Of a DNA stretch of 14,700 nt, positions 7,614-12,610 are shown piece by piece. Numbering within the stretch: the stretch's first letter is position 1; the number at the start of each line of letters is the position of its first letter. The translations under genes and the position numbers were made by a program. The stretch lies in NCBI GenBank assembly GCA_030150585.1, contig JASLFM010000081.1:1-14700 (forward strand). Reading direction: 5' to 3'. The notes under the pieces are model-generated. The model was not told the DNA's origin. It worked only from the letters and a program-made list of their open reading frames with translations, and did not search any database. The DNA comes from Acidovorax sp. Lineage in GTDB: Bacteria > Pseudomonadota > Gammaproteobacteria > Burkholderiales > Burkholderiaceae_C.

Positions 7614-7628
7614 GCCCGCAAAGCGGGC
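7614..7628. terminator. Hairpin between convergent yaeQ and the DUF2007 gene
   Basis: GCCCGC (7614-7619) and GCGGGC (7623-7628) form a perfect 6-bp GC stem with an AAA loop, in the 30-base gap between the two convergent stops. No T-run follows on either strand, so termination efficiency is doubtful. Confidence 0.35.
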
Positions 7629-7629
7629 G

Positions 7630-7941
7630 TCAGGGCCCTTCGTGCGGCATCCATGCGCCGCAGGCCCAGCATTGCTCGAAGCCTCCTTCCACCAGCTCGC
7701 CGCAGCGGCATTGCCATCGGCGCTGCGGCAGGTCCTGCAACTGCTGCAATAGCGCCCGTGCGCGGGGCGCGTGCTCCTCGTGGCGCAGCCAGATTTCGGG
7801 CAGGCATTGGTCGGGCGGAAGCTGGCCCGCGGCCGCGCCCAGGTGCTGTCGCTGTACCGAGGCCGCGAGGCCGGCTTCGCACAGCAGGTCGGCCCACAGC
7901 GTGGCGATTGCGATATTCGGGGCCTGGGTCAGACGCAGCAT
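7630..7941 (-). CDS. DUF2007-type protein with C-terminal zinc ribbon
   Basis: A 103-residue protein. The N-terminal ~65 residues (MLRLTQAPNIAIATLWADLLCEAGLAASVQRQHLGAAAGQLP...PEIWL) have the DUF2007 pattern, a small ferredoxin-like fold suggested to act in signalling and sometimes seen as a PII-like relative. The last 30 residues carry C78-x-C80 and C91-x2-C94 (WQCRCGELVEGGFEQCWACG), a zinc ribbon of the kind often attached to this family. The start ATG (complement of 7939-7941) has AAGGT about seven bases upstream. It lies 43 bases downstream of the DUF3717-DUF1289 gene on the same strand and is probably co-transcribed with it. Function unknown. Confidence 0.8.
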   Translation of the reverse strand: MLRLTQAPNIAIATLWADLLCEAGLAASVQRQHLGAAAGQLPPDQCLPEIWLRHEEHAPRARALLQQLQDLPQRRWQCRCGELVEGGFEQCWACGAWMPHEGP

Positions 7942-7984
7942 GGCCGCACCTTAGCCTTTTGCAAGCCCGCCGTACAGCGCGAGA

Positions 7985-8410
7985 CTATGCCTTGGCCGCG
8001 CGCGGGCCCTCGGCGGCCCGCTCCGCGTAGCGGTGAAAGCGCCAGGCCGTGCCCTCGGCCGTGATGCGGTGCCAGACCATGCGCTTTTCCACGGGGCCCA
8101 TGCCAGGCCAGTGCTGCACCTCCGCGAACGTGCGGCCGCAGCCTTTGCACAGGTCGTCGCCCTGGCTCGTGGAGCAGATGGCGATGCAGGGCGTGTCGGG
8201 CGTGGTGTCGTACCAGGCGAGCCAGGCGGCCATGGCGTCGGGCGGAAAACCCCGCTCGTCGGCCTCGGTCTCGTGTGCGAACACCATGAGTGCGTAGACC
8301 TCGGCCAGTGCGCGCACCTCGGGCGACAGCGCCACGCCATCGGGCGAAGGCCTGCGCTCGCGCCAGTGGTTGATGGCGGCTTCGATGTCGGTGATGTGCA
8401 GGGTGGGCAT
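7985..8410 (-). CDS. DUF3717-DUF1289 fusion protein
   Basis: A 141-residue cytosolic protein. Residues ~3-46 (LHITDIEAAINHWRERRPSPDGVALSPEVRALAEVYALMVF) fit DUF3717, a short helical domain common in Burkholderiales. Residues ~73-120 (TPCIAICSTSQGDDLCKGCGRTFAEVQHWPGMGPVEKRMVWHRI) fit DUF1289, with C75, C79, C88 and C91 as a probable metal site. The frame is open to an ATG at 8437, but that codon lies inside TATGAT, a good -10 element, so I place the start at 8410 (MPTLHITD), where the first domain begins. There is no Shine-Dalgarno, consistent with a short leader. Role unknown; DUF1289 proteins are often annotated as putative Fe-S or redox-related, without proof that I know of. Confidence 0.85.
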   Translation of the reverse strand: MPTLHITDIEAAINHWRERRPSPDGVALSPEVRALAEVYALMVFAHETEADERGFPPDAMAAWLAWYDTTPDTPCIAICSTSQGDDLCKGCGRTFAEVQHWPGMGPVEKRMVWHRITAEGTAWRFHRYAERAAEGPRAAKA

Positions 8411-8432
8411 GGGGTGGAAACAGCGGGGTCGG

Positions 8433-8438
8433 ATCATA
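8433..8438 (-). promoter_or_regulatory. -10 element of the DUF3717-DUF1289 gene
   Basis: TATGAT on the minus strand (complement of 8433-8438) predicts a start near 8427 and a leader of roughly 17 bases before the ATG at 8410. A convincing -35 is not visible. It decides the choice of start codon, since the more upstream ATG is within this hexamer. Confidence 0.4.
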
Positions 8439-8476
8439 GCCGCCGCGGCGGCCCCGTGGCTCGGAGGGTTTTGTTT

Positions 8477-8538
8477 GCTCCTGTTTGCATAGCTGGCAGC
8501 GCAATATTGGCGAGCGCTATGGACCGATTTGATTTGAA
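8477..8538. repeat. Degenerate dispersed palindromic repeat of Comamonadaceae type
   Basis: The pattern GCTCCTG...ATAGCTGGCAGCGC...GCGCTATGGACCGATTTGATTTGAA resembles a dispersed intergenic element I recall from Acidovorax and relatives, whose core is TAGCGCTT-spacer-AAGCGCTA. Here AGCGC (8498-8502) and GCGCT (8514-8518) are the remaining inverted arms around an 11-base loop. Only one copy is in the window, so repeat status cannot be shown from it. The flanks (8441-8476 and 8539-8568) hold nothing else I recognise. Confidence 0.4.
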
Positions 8539-8568
8539 TTAGGTCAGCGCGGCATGGGGTTTTGTGCC

Positions 8569-8598
8569 TTGCGGGGCGCGCGCGGCCTGTGTTTCAAT
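8569..8598 (+). promoter_or_regulatory. Putative promoter of the riboswitch-terC unit
   Basis: TTGCGG (8569-8574) and TTCAAT (8593-8598), 18 bases apart, would start transcription at about 8605, immediately before the riboswitch aptamer. The position is as expected although the hexamers are imperfect. Confidence 0.4.
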
Positions 8599-8604
8599 CG
8601 TGGC

Positions 8605-8765
8605 CTCGAAGGGGAGTAGCTCCTCGCTCCGTGACACGGGGCATCGGCACAGTCGTCAATACGAAGCGTCGCTTCCGGCTGTCCGGGCATATCCATGCGG
8701 TCCACCGGGACCGTGTGCCGAGCAAGACCTTTGATTGGACCCGGCTGGGTTTGGTCGAAGGGTGC
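8605..8765 (+). promoter_or_regulatory. yybP-ykoY manganese riboswitch
   Basis: AAGGGGAGTAGC at 8609-8620 is the hallmark 5' loop of the yybP-ykoY class, which binds Mn2+ and typically turns on exporters. CGGCAC (8645-8650) pairs with GTGCCG (8715-8720), enclosing a variable arm that includes GTCAATACG. The 3' segment GAGCAAGACCTTTGATTGG (from 8720) looks like the second conserved strand; CCTTTGA (8728-8734) can pair with TCGAAGG (8755-8761). No U-run appears between the aptamer and the ATG at 8855, so control is more likely at translation than by an intrinsic terminator. The TerC-family gene downstream is a standard partner of this class. Boundaries are approximate. Confidence 0.85.
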
Positions 8766-8854
8766 GCGCTTGGCTTCCATGCGGGGCGGGCCCATCGTTC
8801 CGGCCTTGGCGGGTGTTGATTGGTATCTACACGACACACAACACGGAACTGCCC

Positions 8855-9577
8855 ATGGAAATGTTTTCCACCCAATGGCTGACGGCGCTGCTGGCCATCA
8901 TTCTCATCGACCTCGTGCTCGCGGGCGACAACGCCATCGTCATCGCGCTTGCAGCCCGCAACCTGCCCAAGGAACACCAGAAGAAAGCCATCGTCTGGGG
9001 AACTGTCGGCGCCATCGCCGTGCGCTCGGCCATGACCGTGGCCGTGGTTTGGCTGCTCAAGATCCCGGGCCTCATGCTCGCCGGCGGGCTGGGCCTGCTG
9101 TGGATTGCCTACAAGCTGCTTGCCGAGGAGGGCGGCGGCGAGGACCACGGTCCTGCAGCCACCACGTTCTGGGGTGCGATGAAGACCATCGTGATCGCCG
9201 ATGCGCTCATGGGCATCGACAACGTGCTGGGCGTGGCGGGTGCCGCGCAGGGCGCGTTCGACCTGGTGGTCATCGGCCTGCTCATCAGCGTGCCCATCGT
9301 TGTGTTCGGCAGCACCATGGTGCTCAAGCTCGTCGAGCGCTTCCCCATCATCATCCAGCTCGGCGCGGCGGTGCTTGCTTTCACGGCCGGTAAGATGATC
9401 GTGAACGAGAAACTGCTGGCCAGCGTGTTTCAGGGCCCCGAAACCCTGCACCAGGTGGCGTACTGGGGCCTGATCGTGGCGGCCATTGCCGGCGTGCTGG
9501 CTGCGGGCTGGCTGCACAACCGCCGCAAGACCGAGGGCAGCCCTTGCGCAGTGACAGATTCGGGCCCTTCGGCCTGA
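8855..9577 (+). CDS. TerC family membrane protein, probable Mn2+ exporter (YjbE-like)
   Basis: A 240-residue inner-membrane protein with about seven TM segments. The TerC signature acidic motifs are present: LVLAGDNAIVIALAARNLP in TM1 and ADALMGIDNVLGVAGAA in the second half, where the aspartate and asparagine are expected to bind metal. Homologues under the same riboswitch export manganese; in Bacillus TerC proteins also supply Mn to secreted enzymes. The riboswitch upstream makes manganese the best-supported substrate, by inference. The frame is open from 8735, but that part overlaps the riboswitch; the ATG at 8855 begins the family N-terminus (MEMFSTQWLTALLAIILIDL) and has only a weak GGAA eight bases upstream, fitting translational control. 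An unrelated small gene follows after 18 bases. Confidence 0.93.
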   Translation: MEMFSTQWLTALLAIILIDLVLAGDNAIVIALAARNLPKEHQKKAIVWGTVGAIAVRSAMTVAVVWLLKIPGLMLAGGLGLLWIAYKLLAEEGGGEDHGPAATTFWGAMKTIVIADALMGIDNVLGVAGAAQGAFDLVVIGLLISVPIVVFGSTMVLKLVERFPIIIQLGAAVLAFTAGKMIVNEKLLASVFQGPETLHQVAYWGLIVAAIAGVLAAGWLHNRRKTEGSPCAVTDSGPSA

Positions 9578-9595
9578 GATGGGAGGCACCGCTTC

Positions 9596-10057
9596 ATGCA
9601 CCCTTCGCCCGCTTCGAATGCACCGCACCGCGTCATCGTCTACGTGGACGATGCCGACCATGCCCGATTGCTGCTGCAGCCGCTGTGCGCCCAGCCCTCG
9701 GCCCGCGCCACGCACTGGCTTGTGGTGGCCTGCGCGCCGCGCATGACGCACCGCATCAGCAAGTGGGTGAGCCACAGCGCGCGCGAGAGCTGGCGCATCA
9801 AATGGGCCGACAAGCTGTTCGCGCAGGTGCTGCCCTGGCTGCAGGCGGGGAGCAGCGGCGTCACCACGGTGCTCGCAAAAGGGCCGCTGACGGAGCTGGC
9901 AGAGCAACTGCAGGCCGAGCACGGCGCCGCCCAGGTGGTTGACGCCCGCCGGCCCAAGGCCGAGGCGCAGGCGCCGGCGGGCGAGCCTGGCCGCTGGAGC
10001 CTGCCCGGCACCCTAGCGAGCCTGGGTGCCCTGTTCTTCCTCGTCACGGCCGACTGA
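9596..10057 (+). CDS. Hypothetical protein with C-terminal membrane segment
   Basis: A 153-residue protein I do not recognise. The ATG at 9596 has a good GGGAGG ribosome site (9581-9586), nine bases upstream. Residues ~12-47 (HRVIVYVDDADHARLLLQPL...THWLVVACAP) look like a beta-alpha-beta start of a small Rossmann or universal-stress-like fold. The middle is basic (RMTHRISKWVSHSARESWRIKWADKLF), and GVTTVLAKGPLTELAEQL follows. A Pro/Ala linker (~118-133) leads to one C-terminal hydrophobic helix (LPGTLASLGALFFLV) that could tail-anchor it in the membrane. It lies 18 bases after the TerC gene, so it is probably under the same Mn2+ switch. A link to metal export is inference from position only. 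Confidence 0.8.
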   Translation: MHPSPASNAPHRVIVYVDDADHARLLLQPLCAQPSARATHWLVVACAPRMTHRISKWVSHSARESWRIKWADKLFAQVLPWLQAGSSGVTTVLAKGPLTELAEQLQAEHGAAQVVDARRPKAEAQAPAGEPGRWSLPGTLASLGALFFLVTAD

Positions 10058-10095
10058 GCGCGGGGCGGGGCTGCCACTTTCCTGCGTGCCGGTGT

Positions 10096-10101
10096 TATGC
10101 T
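10096..10101 (+). promoter_or_regulatory. -10 element of the PF04020 gene
   Basis: TATGCT at 10096-10101 ends seven bases before the ATG at 10109, which would make the transcript leaderless. It contains the alternative upstream ATG at 10097, arguing against that start. No clear -35 is seen. Confidence 0.35.
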
Positions 10102-10108
10102 GGCCCGC

Positions 10109-10462
10109 ATGAAACTGCTGCTCAAATGGGTGCTCAGCGCCGCTGCCCTGCTGTTCGTGGCCTACATCTACAACGGGGTGGAAGTGCGCAGCTTCGGGGC
10201 CGCGATGGTCGCGGCTCTCGTCATTGGCCTGTTCAACGTGGTGCTGCGGCCCGTACTCGTGGTGCTCACGTTGCCCGTGACCGTCGTCACGCTGGGGCTG
10301 TTCCTCTTCGTGATCAACGCCTTGATGTTCTGGGCTGCGGCGAGCGTGCTCGAAGGCTTCCACGTGCGCGGCTTCGGGGCTGCGCTGCTGGGTTCGCTGA
10401 TCTACTCGGCGCTGGGCGTGGTGATCGAGTCAGCGCTCGGCGGCCTGTTCTCGAAGGCGTGA
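10109..10462 (+). CDS. YvlD/PF04020 family membrane protein (phage-holin-annotated)
   Basis: A 117-residue inner-membrane protein with about four TM segments: LLKWVLSAAALLFVAYIY, FGAAMVAALVIGLFNVVLRPVLVVL, LPVTVVTLGLFLFVINALMFWAAASVL and FGAALLGSLIYSALGVVI. The pattern N-x3-RP followed by LPxTxxTLGLFLFxINALM is the core of PF04020, which is named after a mycobacteriophage holin but is widespread on chromosomes. Nothing around it is phage-like, so lysis is an unlikely role. The start MKLLLKW (10109) is preferred over the ATG at 10097, which lies in the -10 hexamer. The last 33 bases overlap the 3' end of the convergent protease gene. Confidence 0.88.
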   Translation: MKLLLKWVLSAAALLFVAYIYNGVEVRSFGAAMVAALVIGLFNVVLRPVLVVLTLPVTVVTLGLFLFVINALMFWAAASVLEGFHVRGFGAALLGSLIYSALGVVIESALGGLFSKA

Positions 10463-11965
10463 CTGCACGGCGCGCAGCCGGGTGTCGATGATTGACGCCT
10501 CGATGTAGTCATTCTGCGCGCCGCTCTTGCGCGCCAGTTCCTGCCCGGCCTTGAAGCGGTCCACGGCGGCCGCATAGTCGTAGCGCGCGGCCTGTGCCTC
10601 GGCATCGGCGCGGATGGCGCGCAAGGGCTGTCCCTGCTGCTGCCAGCAGCTTGCGAGCAGCTGCCACAGCGTGGCATCTTGCGGGTGGTTGGCGAGCCAG
10701 GTTTGCAGCAGGCCAGTCATCTCCGCCCCCTGGCCCTGGCGCAGCAAAGCCTGGGAGCGCAGCACCAGCTCGGGCCGCGCGATACTGACCGCGGGCAGTT
10801 GCTGAAGGGCAGCCGCTGGCTGGCCCGCGTCAAGTTCCACTTCTGCAGCCAGCAACCGCACTTGGCGCATGGCAGCGGCATCGTCCTGCACAGCCTCGCG
10901 CAGCGGCGCGATCATGCGCCGCGCGGCGGCATAGTCGTGCAACTGCGCGTAGCCCAGCGCCGCCGCATACCAGGCTGCTGCGCGCTTCGGTAGCGGCTGC
11001 GCGGCGAAGCCGCCGCCCTGCGGCTCATTCACCCACAGGCGCAGCACGTCGACCCCGGGGCGCGAGAGCACGCGCGCACGCGCCGCGAGCATGGCGTGCT
11101 CCACGGTCGGAACGGGGGCGGGCGCGCTGGTCTGGCCGGGAGGCAGGCGCGAGTGCATGTCGGCGATGCGCTGGGTGGTCAGCGGGTGGCTGCGCAGATA
11201 GGGCCAACTGCCGTTGTCATTGATGCGGTTGGCCTGCTGGAGCTTGTCGAACATGCTCACGAATCCCTCGGGCGCGAAGCCACCGGGCTCCATGAGGCCG
11301 TAGCCGATGCGGTCGGCCTCGCGCTCCATGTCCCGCGAGAAATTGAGCTGGTTCTGTACCGCCACGGCCTGCCCTCCGATCATGAGCGCCTGGGCCGTAC
11401 CGGGGCTCTTGCTGGCTGCCAGCGCGCCCAGGATCATGGCCCCCAGCATCAACGGCGTCTGGCGTTGCTGCTGCGACAGCAGGCGTGCAATGTGGCGCTG
11501 CGTGACGTGGCTCAGTTCATGCGCCAACACCGAGGCCAGCTCGTCGCGGCTCGCCACCACGCCGATCAGCCCCAGGTGCACGCCCAGGTAGCCGCCGGGC
11601 AGTGCGAATGCGTTGACCGTGCGGTCGCGGCCGAGCAGGATCTCCCACGCGAAGCGCTCGTCCAGCTCGGGCGACAACTCGCCGCGCGCGCGTGCGGCGG
11701 CTACCAGGGACTGGAAAATGCCTTGCACGTATTCGAGCAGCACGGCATCGTCGATGTAGTCCGGGTCGCGGTAGAGCTCGCGGATGATGCGGTCGCCCAG
11801 CTTGCGCTCGGCGCTGGTCGTGAGCTCGTTGCCATCGCCCAGCGTTGGGAGCCGGGGCTGGGCCATGGCGGGAGCAATGTGAACGGCGCTGAATGCTATC
11901 AATAAAGAAGCTACCAGCGACCTGCTGACATGCGCGAGCGGCCGATATGGCTTGGAATCGTGCAT
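10430..11965 (-). CDS. BepA-like periplasmic M48 metalloprotease with TPR tail
   Basis: A 511-residue exported protein close in size and order to E. coli BepA (487). Residues 1-35 form a signal peptide: basic N-region (HVSRSR-type), hydrophobic LVASLLIAFSAVHIA, and AMA-Q cleavage. The M48 zinc protease domain has VLAHELSHVTQRH with H149-E150-x2-H153, and the third ligand glutamate near E216 in EREADRIGYGLM. SHPLTTQRIADM carries the histidine that in BepA switches activity. From ~290 onward are helical TPR-type repeats (AAWYAAALGYAQLHDYAAAR; PELVLRSQALLRQGQGAEM; ATLWQLLASCWQQQGQPLRAI). Such proteins help assemble outer-membrane LptD and degrade stalled forms. I chose the ATG at 11965 because it gives a clean signal peptide; upstream in-frame starts (12019, 12079) would bury it. 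Confidence 0.9.
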   Translation of the reverse strand: MHDSKPYRPLAHVSRSLVASLLIAFSAVHIAPAMAQPRLPTLGDGNELTTSAERKLGDRIIRELYRDPDYIDDAVLLEYVQGIFQSLVAAARARGELSPELDERFAWEILLGRDRTVNAFALPGGYLGVHLGLIGVVASRDELASVLAHELSHVTQRHIARLLSQQQRQTPLMLGAMILGALAASKSPGTAQALMIGGQAVAVQNQLNFSRDMEREADRIGYGLMEPGGFAPEGFVSMFDKLQQANRINDNGSWPYLRSHPLTTQRIADMHSRLPPGQTSAPAPVPTVEHAMLAARARVLSRPGVDVLRLWVNEPQGGGFAAQPLPKRAAAWYAAALGYAQLHDYAAARRMIAPLREAVQDDAAAMRQVRLLAAEVELDAGQPAAALQQLPAVSIARPELVLRSQALLRQGQGAEMTGLLQTWLANHPQDATLWQLLASCWQQQGQPLRAIRADAEAQAARYDYAAAVDRFKAGQELARKSGAQNDYIEASIIDTRLRAVQSRLREQAAER

Positions 11966-12038
11966 CGGAAGGGGCGGCTGCGCGATGGTGTGTCCTGGCG
12001 CTCGTGTGCGGTTCCACATCCCCGTATGATGCCTTGCA

Positions 12039-12060
12039 CCGTTGAATGTTTCGTCAACGG
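12039..12060. promoter_or_regulatory. Palindrome in the divergent protease/moaC promoter
   Basis: CCGTTGA (12039-12045) and TCAACGG (12054-12060) form a perfect inverted repeat with an 8-base spacer. TTGAAT (12042-12047) could be the -35 of moaC, with TAACGA (12066-12071) 18 bases on. TTGACG on the minus strand (12057-12052) could be the -35 of the protease gene, with a poor -10. A dimeric regulator bound here would cover both. No regulator gene is present in the window. Confidence 0.4.
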
Positions 12061-12090
12061 CCCTGTAACGATCACCCACCCTGCCGCGAT

Positions 12091-12567
12091 ATGTCTTCCT
12101 TGACCCACTTCGACGCCCAAGGCCAAGCCCACATGGTGGATGTAGGCGCCAAGCCCGCCACCCACCGCATCGCTGTGGCCACCGGCCGCATCGAGATGCA
12201 ACCCGCCACGCTCGCGATCATCGAGGCGGGCACGGCCAAGAAGGGCGATGTGCTGGGCGTGGCGCGCATCGCGGGGATCATGGCGGCGAAGAAGACGAGT
12301 GACCTGATTCCGCTGTGCCATCCGCTTGCATTGACGCGGGTGGCGGTGGAGTTTTCGCTATTACCCGATGAACATGCCGTGCAATGCACCGCCACGGTGG
12401 AAACCGTGGGGCAGACGGGGGTGGAGATGGAGGCATTGACGGCCGTGCAGGTGGCGTTGCTGACTATCTACGACATGTGCAAGGCGGTGGACAAGCTCAT
12501 GGTAATGACAAGCGTGCGGGTGCTGGAGAAATATGGTGGCAAGTCGGGGAGCTTTGCGGCGGCGTGA
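12091..12567 (+). CDS. moaC: Cyclic pyranopterin monophosphate synthase
   Basis: A 158-residue cytosolic enzyme of molybdenum cofactor synthesis; with MoaA it converts GTP through 3',8-cyclo-GTP into cyclic pyranopterin monophosphate. The E. coli MoaC active-site residues appear at identical numbers: K51 and K67, H77 in DLIPLCHPL, E112 and E114 in GVEMEALTAV, D128 and K131 in YDMCKAVDK. The protein begins MSSLTHFDAQGQAHMVDVG, as usual. An in-frame ATG at 12046 lies in the palindrome and is unlikely. The rest of the moa operon is not here, so moaC stands alone between a protease gene and the pilin block. No intrinsic terminator is seen in the 43 bases before the convergent glycosyltransferase stop. 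Confidence 0.97.
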   Translation: MSSLTHFDAQGQAHMVDVGAKPATHRIAVATGRIEMQPATLAIIEAGTAKKGDVLGVARIAGIMAAKKTSDLIPLCHPLALTRVAVEFSLLPDEHAVQCTATVETVGQTGVEMEALTAVQVALLTIYDMCKAVDKLMVMTSVRVLEKYGGKSGSFAAA

Positions 12568-12610
12568 TGCCCGAAGAGTATCTCCAGGTGCTTTCAGGTG
12601 ATGCCCCAGG

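Noticed and set aside
8695..9393. Plus-strand frame from within the riboswitch into terC
   Set aside because: Overlaps the aptamer and the well-supported TerC frame; Arg/His/Gly-rich translation.
8594..9922. Minus-strand frame opposite terC and the following gene
   Set aside because: It would overlap a riboswitch and a clear TerC gene; its translation has no domain signal.
10109..10462. Prophage remnant suggested by the holin-like family name
   Set aside because: PF04020 proteins are common chromosomal membrane proteins and no other phage gene is nearby.
11890..11922. Sequence near the protease signal peptide (GCTATCAATAAAGAAGCTACCAGCG) resembling the dispersed repeat seen at 8477
   Set aside because: Similarity is short and the stretch is explained as coding for the hydrophobic signal peptide; not enough to claim repeat capture.
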